From Rhodococcoides kroppenstedtii (lineage in GTDB: Bacteria > Actinomycetota > Actinomycetes > Mycobacteriales > Mycobacteriaceae): a stretch of DNA of 64,000 bases. The stretch is taken from NCBI RefSeq assembly GCF_900111805.1, contig NZ_FOJN01000006.1:168451-232450 (forward strand), given 5' to 3'. A model generated the notes under the pieces. That model was not told the DNA's origin and did not search any database. It worked only from the letters and a program-made list of their open reading frames with translations. Positions 54,511 to 64,000 of this stretch are shown here, one piece after another. The first letter of the stretch is position 1; every line of letters begins with the position of its first letter. The translations under genes and the position numbers were made by a program.

Positions 54511-55701
54511 ATGGACCCCGTGCGGAACCCCTACGCCCCCGGTGCCGGCCAGCGCCCGCCCGAGCTCGCCGGGCGCGGGAAGCAACTCGATGCGTTCGAC
54601 GTGGTGCTCGAACGCATCGCACGGGGTCGCCCCGAACGCAGTGTGATGCTCACCGGACTGCGCGGTGTGGGAAAGACCGTGCTGCTCAACCACCTTCGAT
54701 CCGCGGCGATCTCGCGGCGGTGGGGGACCGGCAAGATCGAGGCGCGGCCGGACCAGGAGCTGCGCCGTCCGCTCTCGTCCGCGCTGCACATGGCTGTTCG
54801 AGAAATCGCTGTCGCGCATCGGGATCCGGACCGCGTCGAGCAGTTCCTCGGCGTGCTCAAGTCGTTCGCTCTGCGGGCCTCGCAGGACAAGGGCATGCGG
54901 GACAAGTGGCAGCCCGGCATCGACGCGCCGGCGGTGAAGGGGCGCGCGGACACCGGTGACATCGAGATCGACCTCGTCGAACTGCTGCTCGACGCGGCGT
55001 CGTTGGCCCGGGACGTCGGCGTCGGTATCGCGATCTTCATCGACGAGATGCAGGACCTCGGCGCCGCCGACATCTCCGCCATCTGCGGCGCCTGCCACGA
55101 ACTCAGTCAGGACGCGGCTCCGTTGATCGTCGTCGGGGCCGGACTGCCGCATCTGCCCGCCGTGCTGTCGGCGTCGAAGAGCTACTCCGAGAGGCTGTTC
55201 GGGTACCACCGCATCGACCGACTCGATCGCGCGTCGGCCGATCTGGCCCTGATCGCCCCGGCCGAGCGCGAGGACGTCGAGTACACCGCGGAGGCACTCG
55301 ACGCGCTGTACGCGGCGGCCGACGGCTACCCCTACTTCGTGCAGGCCTACGGCAAGGCCACCTGGGATCACGCCGCGGACAGTCCCATCACCGCCGACGA
55401 CGTCCGCGTGGCCGCCCCGACCGCGGAGGACGAACTGGCCGTCGGCTTCTTCGGGTCGCGCTACGAGCGTGCGACGCCCGCCGAGCGCGAGTACATGCGG
55501 GCGATGGCCGAACTGTCCGGCGACGACGGGCCGGTGTCGACGGCGAGCATCGCCGTCGAACTCGGTCGCAAACCGGCGTCGCTGTCCCCCGCGCGCGACG
55601 GGTTGATCAAGAAGGGCCTGATCTACTCCGCCGAGCGGGGGTCCATCGGGTTCACCGTCCCGCACTTCGGCCGGTACCTGCGGGGTCAGTCGGAGGAGTA
55701 G
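54511..55701 (+). CDS. AAA ATPase, Orc1/Cdc6-like (AAA_16)
   Basis: 396 residues. 'ELAGRGKQLDAFDVVLERIARGRPERSVMLTGLRGVGKT' gives the AAA_16 start and Walker A (49-56); 'IAIFIDEMQDL' is Walker B. Sensor-like 'IVVGAGLPHLP' follows, and a winged-helix-like C-terminus ends 'GLIYSAERGSIGFTVPHFGRYLR'. The layout matches archaeal-ATPase/STAND-type proteins that bind a ligand or DNA. No partner gene is nearby. A 27-bp gap with a short CCCC/GGGG hairpin separates it from the convergent thiolase gene. Confidence 0.8.
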   Translation: MDPVRNPYAPGAGQRPPELAGRGKQLDAFDVVLERIARGRPERSVMLTGLRGVGKTVLLNHLRSAAISRRWGTGKIEARPDQELRRPLSSALHMAVREIAVAHRDPDRVEQFLGVLKSFALRASQDKGMRDKWQPGIDAPAVKGRADTGDIEIDLVELLLDAASLARDVGVGIAIFIDEMQDLGAADISAICGACHELSQDAAPLIVVGAGLPHLPAVLSASKSYSERLFGYHRIDRLDRASADLALIAPAEREDVEYTAEALDALYAAADGYPYFVQAYGKATWDHAADSPITADDVRVAAPTAEDELAVGFFGSRYERATPAEREYMRAMAELSGDDGPVSTASIAVELGRKPASLSPARDGLIKKGLIYSAERGSIGFTVPHFGRYLRGQSEE

Positions 55702-55728
55702 TCCCCCGGCCCGACCCCGCAGGGGGCG

Positions 55729-56930
<1,202 letters not shown>

Positions 56931-56934
<4 letters not shown>

Positions 56935-57593
56935 GGCGTGGTCCTCGCTTCTGATGGGGGTGGGGCGGTGGGGTGCGCGGTGGCCGGGGGCGTGGTGCCG
57001 GTTACGCCCAGGGCTGTCAACGACATGGTGGACAGGGTCTGTTCCAGAACCGGGGTCGGGACGCGACCCACGGAGTGCGGGGTGGAGTTGAGCAGGCCGA
57101 AGGCGGCGTGCGCACGAATGCGGGCGTCCTCCTCGGACCGCGACGGGTCGAGGTCGCGGAGCGCGCCGACCCACGTCTCGACGTAGGCCCGCTGGAGGGA
57201 GCGCACGCGGTGCCGCGCGTCGTCGGGCAGGTTGGCGAGGTCGCGGAACTGGATCTCGATCAGGCGCGGCGAGGTGAGCGCGAACTCCAGGTGGAAGTCG
57301 ACGAGGGCGCGGACGCGCGCGACGGGATCGGGCTCCCCGACGGCCTGTCGGCCACCGTGGTGCAGGTACTCCGACACCCCGACCAGCAGTTCGACCAGGA
57401 CGGCTTCCTTGTTGGGGAAATGGCGGTACACGGCCGGCCCGCTGATGCCGACGGCGGCGCCCAGGTCCTCGAGGCGGAGCCCGTGGTAGCCGCGGGCCGC
57501 GACCAACTCGGCGGCCGCGTCGAGCAGGTTGCTGCGGCGTTCGGCCTTGAGGCGAGAACGCTCGGTCTCGGTGCCGCCGCTCCTCTGGCCCAC
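56931..57593 (-). CDS. TetR-family regulator
   Basis: 220 residues. The helix-turn-helix is in residues 20-65 ('[44 protein letters not shown]'), followed by a helical ligand domain and a Pro/Thr-rich tail of about 25 residues. GTG start with AGAGGG upstream. It probably controls itself and the thiolase with which it overlaps by 4 bp. The ligand may be an acyl-CoA. Confidence 0.88.
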
Positions 57594-57761
57594 CCGCGTC
57601 GCCCTCTCGTTCGATGCCCGATCCGCAGCGTACCGTATTCGGTTAACGACGATTCACCAACTTCGGTGGGGCCGATACGTGCGGAACGGGCGGTTCGTGG
57701 TGACAATGAACGAGTCGGAGGTCACGGGAAGGCAGCACTGCTCGGTGCCGGGAGGTGGTCC

Positions 57762-59999
57762 ATGACGTCGTTCTGGTCCACACGCGTCCTGATCGGGGGC
57801 GCCGTCGTCGTGCTCTCGTACGGCCTCCTCGCCCCCGGCCCGGTGGCCAGCGCCGTCTATGCCCTCGTCGCCGCGTCGTCCGTGATCGCCGTGGTCCTTG
57901 GCATCCGGGCGGGCTTCAAGAAGGACACCACACCGTGGTGGTTCCTGGCGGCCGGGTTGACCGCCTGGACCGCGGGTGACGTCTACACCGGGATTCTCGA
58001 GAACACGCAGGGCGGTGCCCCCTTCCCGTCGTGGGCGGATGCCGGCTACGTCGTGGGGTACGTGCTGGTCGTGGCGGCGCTGCTGGTCGCGCGTGACCTG
58101 TTCGGCCGTCTCGTCGCCCCCGTCGACGTGCTCGACGCCGCCATGATGACCGCCGGCATCGGCCTCGCATCCTGGGTCGTCGTGTCGGCGCAGTTCGGGG
58201 ACACTCCCACGTCGGTCTGGCTCGGGCTCTTCTACACCGAGATCGACGTCTTCGTGCTCGTCGTCGTCCTGTCGATCTTCCTGCGTCGACGAGCCACCAC
58301 CGTCACCCTCGTCCTGCTCGGTGTCGGTCTGGCGATCATGGTGATCGCCGACTACGGCTCCTACGTGTGGAGCGCCGGACCGGCGCTGAACCTGGTGCTG
58401 AACATGCTGTGGCTGACGGCGTACGTGCTCTTCGCCGCCGCGGCGGTGCGGCCGGAGAGCCCGCCGCCCGAGCCCACCTTCTCGCGGCGCAGCACGGGAC
58501 TGTCACGACTCGCGCTGATGACCCTCGCCGTGGCCCTCACTCCGGTCGCGATGACCGTGCAGCTCGCCCGCGGGGTACCGGCGTCGGACTGGGGCTCGGT
58601 CGCGGTGGTGGCCACCGGGATCATGGTGGCGATCGGCGCCGTGCGGGTGTGGATGTTCCTGCAGTTGCTGGGCCGCCAGGCCCAGGCCCTGCGCGAATCC
58701 GCGACCACCGACCGGGTGACGGGCCTGGCGACGCGCAACGAGCTCGAGCGGCGGTTGTCCCGCCGTCTCGCGACCGACCCGTGGGTGGGACTGGTGCTCG
58801 TCGATCTGCACGGGTTCGCCGACGTCAACGCCACGTTCGGCTACACCGACGGGGACCGCATGCTGAAGATCATCGGTGCGCGACTGTCGGACGCCGTGCC
58901 GCCCGGGTCGGTGGTCGGTCGTCTCGGTGGCGACGAGTTCGCCGTCGTCGCCGGCCCGCTCGACGAACGGTCCGCGACCCGACTCGCCGCCGTCGTGCGC
59001 GCGGCGGTGACCGCGCCGATCGAGATGCGCGACATGCGGGTCACCGTCGACTGCAGTATCGGCGTCGCACTCCGTGCGTGCGACGGGTCGGGGACCGGCG
59101 GGGCAGGAATCACAACGGCGGAGGGCATGATCCAGCGCGCGCACGCCGCGGTCGGGGAGGCGCAACGTCGACACCCGCGCGTCGCCGTGTACGACCGGAC
59201 CATGGAGACCGACCAGGCCAACCGGGTCCGCCGGCTCGGCGAGCTCGAGGTGGCGATGCGGTCGGGCCAGCTCGAGTTGTTCTACCAACCGCGCCTCGAT
59301 CTACGGTCGGGTCGGGTGTCGGGTCTCGAGGCGTTGCTGCGGTGGCGTCATCCGGACGACGGCCTCCTGGGACCCGCCGATTTTCTCGCGGGGGCCGAAG
59401 CGACCTCGGTCATCGGGGTGTTGACGTCGTTCGTCCTCGATCGGGCTCTCGAGGACTGCGCGGGGTGGCGGTCGGCGGGGCTGGATGTCGACGTCGCGAT
59501 CAATCTCTCCGTGCGGAACCTGGTGGATTCGACTCTGCCGGAACAGGTCTCGGAGGCCTTGGCGAGGCACGCCGTGCCGCCGTCGGCGGTGGTTCTGGAG
59601 GTCACCGAAACCTCCGCCATGACCGACCCGACGCGTTCGGTGATCACGATGACGGCTCTGCGCGCCCTCGGCGTGACGCTGTCCATCGACGACTTCGGCA
59701 CCGGCTACAGCTCCCTGGCGTACCTGTCGCGGCTGCCGGTCCAGCAACTGAAACTCGACCGGTCGTTGGTGGCCTCGATCGTCGACGACGAGGTCGACCG
59801 GGCGATCGTCGCCTCCACCGTCGACCTCGCGCGGCGGATGCGTCTGCACCTGGTGGCCGAGGGCGTCGAGAACGCCGAGTCGCTGGAGATGCTGCGGCAG
59901 TGGGGATGCGACGCGGTGCAGGGCTTCTTCGTCAGCCGACCGGTCCCGGTCGACGAGGTGGTGCCGGTGGTGCGGGCGCTCGACGCGGCGCGCGTGTGA
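57762..59999 (+). CDS. Membrane GGDEF-EAL protein (cyclic di-GMP turnover)
   Basis: 745 residues from the ATG at 57762, which has a GGAGGTGG site. The first 300 residues hold about nine membrane helices. The GGDEF domain (about 315-475) keeps the GGDEF site and the EAL domain (about 485-740) keeps 'EALLRWRHP', 'DDFGTGYSS', 'EGVE' and 'QGFFVSRP'. Both activities, synthesis and breakdown of cyclic di-GMP, therefore look possible. Rhodococcal and mycobacterial genomes often have few such proteins, and this is the second in the window. Confidence 0.92.
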   Translation: MTSFWSTRVLIGGAVVVLSYGLLAPGPVASAVYALVAASSVIAVVLGIRAGFKKDTTPWWFLAAGLTAWTAGDVYTGILENTQGGAPFPSWADAGYVVGYVLVVAALLVARDLFGRLVAPVDVLDAAMMTAGIGLASWVVVSAQFGDTPTSVWLGLFYTEIDVFVLVVVLSIFLRRRATTVTLVLLGVGLAIMVIADYGSYVWSAGPALNLVLNMLWLTAYVLFAAAAVRPESPPPEPTFSRRSTGLSRLALMTLAVALTPVAMTVQLARGVPASDWGSVAVVATGIMVAIGAVRVWMFLQLLGRQAQALRESATTDRVTGLATRNELERRLSRRLATDPWVGLVLVDLHGFADVNATFGYTDGDRMLKIIGARLSDAVPPGSVVGRLGGDEFAVVAGPLDERSATRLAAVVRAAVTAPIEMRDMRVTVDCSIGVALRACDGSGTGGAGITTAEGMIQRAHAAVGEAQRRHPRVAVYDRTMETDQANRVRRLGELEVAMRSGQLELFYQPRLDLRSGRVSGLEALLRWRHPDDGLLGPADFLAGAEATSVIGVLTSFVLDRALEDCAGWRSAGLDVDVAINLSVRNLVDSTLPEQVSEALARHAVPPSAVVLEVTETSAMTDPTRSVITMTALRALGVTLSIDDFGTGYSSLAYLSRLPVQQLKLDRSLVASIVDDEVDRAIVASTVDLARRMRLHLVAEGVENAESLEMLRQWGCDAVQGFFVSRPVPVDEVVPVVRALDAARV

Positions 60000-60061
60000 C
60001 GCTCGGCACGCGTGTGGTTGTCTGAGGGCGTAGAGCAGTTCCCGACGAAAGGACCCACGGC

Positions 60062-61030
60062 GTGCGCGCAGTACAGGTGACCACTCTCGACGGGCCGGAC
60101 GCGGTGTCCGTCGCCGACATCGCGGAACCGACCGGCGACGGTGTGCTGATCGACGTGCACGCGGCCGGCGTCGCGTTTCCCGACGCGTTGCTCACCCGGG
60201 GGCTCTACCAGTACAAGCCCGACCTGCCGTTCGTGCCCGGCAGCGAGGTGGCCGGCGTGGTCCGCTCCGCTCCGGACGGATCCGGTCTCGCCGCGGGCGA
60301 TCGCGTGGCGGCGCTCACCGGCATCGGCGGCGGCATGGCCGAGGTGGTGCTCGCGACGCCGGATCTGGTGTTCCCGCTGCCGGATCGGGTCTCGTTCGAG
60401 GCGGGCGCCGGGGTGCTCTTCAACGACCTCACCGTGCACTTCTCGCTCCGCGAGCGTGGACGTCTCGCCGAGGGCGAGACCGTGCTGGTCCACGGCGCCG
60501 CCGGCGGCATCGGCACCTCCGCGCTGCGCCTGGCCCCGGTGCTCGGTGCGTCCCGCACCATCGCCGTCGTCAGCACCGAGGAGAAGGCCGCGGTCGCGCG
60601 CGCCGCGGGAGCGACGGACGTCGTGCTCGTCGACGGGTGGCGCGACCGGGTCAAGGAGCTGACGGGTGGCCGGGGCGTCGACGTGGTGATCGACCCCGTC
60701 GGCGGCGACCGGTTCACCGACAGCATCCGCTCGCTCGCCCCCGCGGGACGCCTGGTGGTCATCGGCTTCACCGGCGGCGAGATCCCGACGGTCAAGGTCA
60801 ACCGCCTCCTGCTGAACAACGTCGAGGTCGTCGGCGCCGGGTGGGGTGCGTGGTGGATGTCCCGGCCGGGCTACACCAAGACCCAGTGGGACGAACTGGC
60901 GCCGCTCTTCGCGGACGGCCGGCTGTCGGCGCCCGAGCCGTCGGTCCACACGCTGGAGGAGGCCGGGGCGGCCATCGCGTCGCTGGAGAATCGCACCGCC
61001 ATCGGGAAGGTCGTGGTCCGGCTGCGCTGA
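60062..61030 (+). CDS. NADPH:quinone oxidoreductase-family protein (zinc-free MDR)
   Basis: 322 residues from a GTG. 'MRAVQVTTLDGPDAVSVADI' start, 'DALLTRGLYQYKPDLPFVPGSEVAGVV' and the nucleotide-binding 'VLVHGAAGGIGTSALRLAPVLGA' are typical. The zinc-ligand cysteines are absent, which points to a quinone or enone reductase using NADPH. The closing 'GYTKTQWDELAPLFADG' is family-typical. It lies 46 bp before the endonuclease gene, which has its own promoter. Confidence 0.88.
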   Translation: MRAVQVTTLDGPDAVSVADIAEPTGDGVLIDVHAAGVAFPDALLTRGLYQYKPDLPFVPGSEVAGVVRSAPDGSGLAAGDRVAALTGIGGGMAEVVLATPDLVFPLPDRVSFEAGAGVLFNDLTVHFSLRERGRLAEGETVLVHGAAGGIGTSALRLAPVLGASRTIAVVSTEEKAAVARAAGATDVVLVDGWRDRVKELTGGRGVDVVIDPVGGDRFTDSIRSLAPAGRLVVIGFTGGEIPTVKVNRLLLNNVEVVGAGWGAWWMSRPGYTKTQWDELAPLFADGRLSAPEPSVHTLEEAGAAIASLENRTAIGKVVVRLR

Positions 61031-61063
61031 CCGATCGCGTCGGTGCCCGTCGGTGCTCGTCGG

Positions 61064-61069
61064 TAGGGT
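61064..61069 (+). promoter_or_regulatory. -10 element of the endonuclease IV gene (leaderless)
   Basis: TAGGGT, 6 bp before the ATG at 61076. Confidence 0.45.
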
Positions 61070-61075
61070 CGACGC

Positions 61076-61837
61076 ATGCGCATCGGGGCACACGTCAGGT
61101 CGGATTCACCGCTGGACGAGGCGACGTCCCTGGACGTCGATCTCGTCCAGCTTTTCGTCACCGACCCGCAGAAGTGGAACAAGCCGGTGGTCGACGAGTC
61201 CCTCGCGGCCGTGCGGGACTCGTCTGTCGACGTCGTCGTCCACTCGTCGTACGTCATCAACGTCGCCAGTCTCAACAACCGCATTCGCATTCCGTCGCGC
61301 AAGGCGTTGGCGCAGCAGGCCACCGTCGCCGCCGAGCTCGGAGCGCTGGGCATGGTGGTCCACGGCGGCCACGTCCGCGACGGCGAGGATCCGGCCGAGG
61401 GTGTGGCCAACTGGCGCAAGCTCTTCGAGCGCCAGGCCGAGACGGGCGGGTTCGAGGTGCCCATCTGGATCGAGAACACCGCGGGCGGTGACCGTGCGAT
61501 GGCACGGCGCTTCGACGCCATTGCCCGGCTGTGGGACGCGGTCGGGGAGTTCGGTGCCGGATTCTGCCTGGACACCTGTCACGCGTGGGCGGGCGGCGAG
61601 GAGCTCGTCGACGTCATCGAGCGGGTCAAGGCGATCACCGGCCGCGTCGATCTGGTGCACCTCAACAACTCCCGCGACGAGTTCGACTCGGCCCGCGACC
61701 GCCACGCGAACCTCGCATCCGGATCCATCGATCCCGAGATTCTCGCGGCGGTGGCGGCCGAGTCGGGCGCCCCGATCATTCTGGAGACGCCGGGCGAGGG
61801 CATCGCCGACGACGTGGCGTACCTACGCGGTCGCTGA
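61076..61837 (+). CDS. nfo: Deoxyribonuclease IV (AP endonuclease)
   Basis: 253 residues of the AP endonuclease 2 TIM barrel. Metal ligands can be placed in 'VVHSSYVINVAS', 'MVVHGGHV', 'WIENTAGG', 'CLDTCHAWAGG', 'LVHLNNSRDEFDSARDRH' and 'ILETPGEG', so the three-zinc site is complete. It cuts DNA 5' to abasic sites in base excision repair. The last 15 bp overlap the opposing transporter gene. Confidence 0.88.
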   Translation: MRIGAHVRSDSPLDEATSLDVDLVQLFVTDPQKWNKPVVDESLAAVRDSSVDVVVHSSYVINVASLNNRIRIPSRKALAQQATVAAELGALGMVVHGGHVRDGEDPAEGVANWRKLFERQAETGGFEVPIWIENTAGGDRAMARRFDAIARLWDAVGEFGAGFCLDTCHAWAGGEELVDVIERVKAITGRVDLVHLNNSRDEFDSARDRHANLASGSIDPEILAAVAAESGAPIILETPGEGIADDVAYLRGR

Positions 61838-63220
61838 CCCGTCGACCGGGGTCTCGGTGGCCGACCCGTCGACCGGGGTCTCGGTGGCCGACCCGTCGAC
61901 CGGGGTCTCGGTGGCCGACCCGTCGACCACGGTCTCCGGCCGGTCGCGGTCGGGGCGGGTGTAGGCCAGCGCGGCCAAGGCAACCAGCGCACCGCCGGTC
62001 ATCGTCACGGCCATGGCGGGTCCGTCGTTGCCCAGGGCGCCCACCAGCGGGGCGATCAGGGCGCCCAGCCCGAACTGTGCGGCGCCCAGCAGAGCCGCGG
62101 CCGTGCCGGCCGCCTCGCCGTGTCGGGACAGTGCCAGAGCCGGGGAGTTGGGCATGACGAAGCCCGCGGAGGCGAGCACGCAGAGCACCGGGATCATGAA
62201 GCCGACGACGCCGCCGGCTCCCGTCGTCGTGGTCACGATCAGCGCGGTCCCGGAGATCGCCATGGCCACGAGAGCCACCGTCACGATGCGGGCGGGCGAG
62301 TACCGCTGCAGCGCCAGCACGTTCAACTGCGAGGCCCCGATGAGCGCGACGGCGCCGACACCGAACACCAGCGCGAACTGCTGCTCGCCGAGACCGTATC
62401 CGTCCTGCAGCACGAACGAGCTGCCGGAGATGTAGGCGAACAGCGCCGACATGCCCAGCCCGGCGACGAGCACGAGGACGACGAAGCTGCGGTCCCGCAG
62501 CAGGCTTCCGTAGGTTCGGAGCACCGGCACCACCTCGGGGGCGCGGCGCCGCTCGGTGGGCAGCGTTTCCCGGAGGAAGACGAGGGCGACGAGCATCAGC
62601 AGGACACCCGCAACGGCCAGACCGGCGAAGATTCCGCGCCAGGATCCCTGCAGCAGAACGATGCCGCCGAGGCTCGGGGCCACGATCGGCGCGACGCCCA
62701 TCACCAGCACCAGGCGGGACAGGACGGTGGCGGCGGCGCGGCCCTCGTAGAGATCGCGCACGATGGCGAGGGCGATCACCATCGTGGCGGCGGCGCCGAA
62801 GCCCTGCAGTGCCCGCGTGACCCCGAGCACCGCGACGGACGGGGCGATCATGCAGAGCAATGACGCGACGATGTGGACGGCCGTGCCGGCGATCAACGGG
62901 CGGCGCCGGCCGAGAGCGTCGGACAGTGGGCCGATGACCAACTGGCCGACGGCGAGGCCGATCAGGGTGCCGGTGAGGGTGAACTGCACCGCGGCGTCGG
63001 TGGAGTTCAGGTCGTCGGTGATGGCGGGCAGTGCCGGCAGATAGACGTCGATGGTCAGGGGACCCAGGGCGACGAGGGCGCCGAGGACCAGGATCATGCG
63101 TAGTCGCGAGGGTGGCGACTGATCGCGGGTCGTGGTGGGGGCAGCGACCGAGGCGGGTTTCGTCGTCACCCGGGCTGCAGCACCCGGGACGTCGGATCTG
63201 TTCCCGCCTCGGTGCGACAT
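61823..63220 (-). CDS. Bcr/CflA-type MFS drug-efflux transporter
   Basis: 465 residues with twelve helices. 'LGPLTIDVYLPALPAITDDLNSTDAAVQFTLT' near helix 1 is the Bcr/CflA signature, and 'GRRRPLIAGTAVHIV' is the loop 2-3 MFS motif. It should expel a drug or metabolite using the proton gradient. The last 35 residues are a hydrophilic tail made of near-identical 9-residue units (ETPVDGSAT) coded by a 27-bp tandem repeat. It starts 4 bp after the DUF309 stop, with no own ribosome site, so the two are co-transcribed. Confidence 0.9.
   Translation of the reverse strand: MSHRGGNRSDVPGAAARVTTKPASVAAPTTTRDQSPPSRLRMILVLGALVALGPLTIDVYLPALPAITDDLNSTDAAVQFTLTGTLIGLAVGQLVIGPLSDALGRRRPLIAGTAVHIVASLLCMIAPSVAVLGVTRALQGFGAAATMVIALAIVRDLYEGRAAATVLSRLVLVMGVAPIVAPSLGGIVLLQGSWRGIFAGLAVAGVLLMLVALVFLRETLPTERRRAPEVVPVLRTYGSLLRDRSFVVLVLVAGLGMSALFAYISGSSFVLQDGYGLGEQQFALVFGVGAVALIGASQLNVLALQRYSPARIVTVALVAMAISGTALIVTTTTGAGGVVGFMIPVLCVLASAGFVMPNSPALALSRHGEAAGTAAALLGAAQFGLGALIAPLVGALGNDGPAMAVTMTGGALVALAALAYTRPDRDRPETVVDGSATETPVDGSATETPVDGSATETPVDGSATA
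61836..61937 (-). repeat. 27-bp tandem repeat coding the transporter tail
   Basis: Three identical 27-bp units (61836-61862, 61863-61889, 61890-61916) and a diverged partial fourth (61917-61937). On the minus strand each codes nine residues of the transporter's C-terminus. The first unit also overlaps the nfo stop codon. Confidence 0.95.
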
Positions 63221-63224
63221 GCGG

Positions 63225-63740
63225 TCAGGGGGAGGTGAGCCGGGGAGGTGCGGGCACCTCCGACGAGCCGTGGTCGAGGGCGGCGATCACGGTGTCGGCC
63301 CAGCCCACGAGGCCGACAACATCCACCCCGTGTGGGGGCGCGGCGCGGTAGGGGGTGAGGCGGTCCCGCCCACGAGTGATCAGCGTCACAGCGCCTGCGG
63401 CGTTGCCGCGGAGCAGGTGGGTGAGACCGACGGCCAGTTGCGCGAGGCCCTGCCAGAGTTCGCGATCGTCGCCGGTGGTCGCCTTCCACGTGCCTTCGAG
63501 GACGTCGTGAGCGTGGAACGGCATCCCGTCGTCCAGGTAGCGCTGAGCCAACGGCAGCGACTCGTGCGGGGGAAGCTGGAGATCGTCCGGCACGCGCGGA
63601 ACGCCGACGGAGCCGGGCGGCAGCGGCCGCCCCAGGACGTCCCGGGGTCGGGCGTTCTGGGGTCGGCCGTCGGCGAGGCGGTCGCGCGCGGTCGGGGTTC
63701 GGTTCCCGGTGTCGACGTCGCTCGGGTCGTCTCCGTCCAT
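63225..63740 (-). CDS. DUF309 family protein
   Basis: 171 residues. The DUF309 core starts near residue 60 with 'ESLPLAQRYLDDGMPFHAHDVLEGTWK', where the HxxxExxW pattern is the family mark, and continues with 'ELWQGLAQLAVGLTHLLRGNAAGAVTLITRG'. The first 55 residues are disordered. A GGAGGGT site lies before the ATG. Function unknown; it is the upstream partner of the Bcr/CflA transporter gene. Confidence 0.8.
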   Translation of the reverse strand: MDGDDPSDVDTGNRTPTARDRLADGRPQNARPRDVLGRPLPPGSVGVPRVPDDLQLPPHESLPLAQRYLDDGMPFHAHDVLEGTWKATTGDDRELWQGLAQLAVGLTHLLRGNAAGAVTLITRGRDRLTPYRAAPPHGVDVVGLVGWADTVIAALDHGSSEVPAPPRLTSP

Positions 63741-63790
63741 ACCCTCCGTTCTACTCGGGCCGGTCGACCCGGTGTCGAGGCGCCGCCCGG

Positions 63791-64000
63791 TCAGAACGGG
63801 GGTGGTGCGTCGTCGGGTTCGGGTGGTCGGATCCCGTTCAGGTTGTTGCGCAGGCGGTTTCGGTTACGTTCCTGGCGGCGGCGGGCGTGTTTGTGCTCGG
63901 TGCGTGGGGCGGGTCGGGTGGGTTCGGAGCCGGGTGACGGCGGCCGGGTGGCGGGTGGGTCGCCGAAGACGATCATGTCGAGGCCGGGGTGGGTGTCGAA
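63791..64000 (-). CDS. C-terminal end of a protein cut by the window edge (possibly DUF222/HNH type)
   Basis: The frame is open to the right edge, so the start lies outside. The visible part reads 'FDTHPGLDMIVFGDPPATR', then a Pro-rich stretch and a strongly basic segment 'EHKHARRRQERNRNRLRNN', ending in 'DDAPPPF'. Arg-rich tails of this kind are common at the end of DUF222/HNH proteins in this group, but the HNH motif itself is not in view. Confidence 0.45.
   Translation of the reverse strand, partial: FDTHPGLDMIVFGDPPATRPPSPGSEPTRPAPRTEHKHARRRQERNRNRLRNNLNGIRPPEPDDAPPPF

Noticed and set aside
55702..55728. Two-way terminator between the AAA ATPase and thiolase genes
   Set aside because: Only a 4-5 bp GC stem is possible, too weak to list as a feature.

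Overview
The window is high-GC actinobacterial chromosome. The gene families point to a Rhodococcus-like member of the mycolic-acid group (Mycobacteriales): Lsr2, an Rv1733c-family protein, a SigG-type sigma factor, a Cds1-type cysteine desulfhydrase, a mycobacterial-style rpsF-ssb-rpsR-rplI-dnaB cluster and a 14-gene nuo operon beside an Rv3143-like receiver protein. The genus is an inference from family content. No rRNA, tRNA or CRISPR array was seen.

Left part (1-9.2 kb): the end of a WD40 protein, a GT87-GNAT pair divergent from rpsF, then the ribosomal/replication cluster. dnaB is interrupted at its Walker A motif by a 417-residue class 3 intein. The intein carries a LAGLIDADG endonuclease and two Cys clusters that look like zinc fingers. 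Behind dnaB lies a lower-GC insert with one DUF3644/HEPN-like gene.

9.2-17.3 kb: a catabolic cluster. A YceI protein and an HMG-CoA-lyase-family gene lie on one strand. Divergent from them is a tightly coupled operon: GntR regulator, family III CoA-transferase, HyuA, HyuB and an isochorismatase-family amidase. The pathway is probably ATP-dependent opening of a cyclic amide or imide followed by amide hydrolysis, with CoA-linked steps. The substrate is not identifiable from sequence.

17.3-22.2 kb: a MASE1-GGDEF cyclase, a YczE-type membrane protein, a small unknown protein, a DJ-1/PfpI protein behind a SigF-like promoter, and hglS (2-oxoadipate dioxygenase/decarboxylase). hglS sits directly behind nuoN.

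22.2-37.5 kb: nuoA to nuoN, complete and in the usual order on the minus strand. Most junctions overlap by 4 bp. The promoter region upstream of nuoA carries a CRP-like palindrome.

37.6-64 kb: mostly single genes and pairs. They include a receiver-like protein, DUF5996, a 55-residue small protein with a GNAT, cds1, a type III PKS, an acyl-CoA ligase, an APC permease, lsr2, a luciferase-like oxidoreductase, sigG and copZ-copA behind a CsoR-type operator. Further on are two regulators, an epoxide-hydrolase-like enzyme, an Rv1733c-family protein, a free-standing LeuA regulatory domain, a Ca2+/Na+ antiporter, an orphan AAA ATPase and a TetR-thiolase pair. The window closes with a GGDEF-EAL protein, a quinone oxidoreductase, endonuclease IV, a Bcr/CflA transporter with a repeat-coded tail, DUF309 and a truncated gene. 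Many of these genes have a TANNNT -10 hexamer exactly 6-7 bp before the start codon, which predicts leaderless transcripts.
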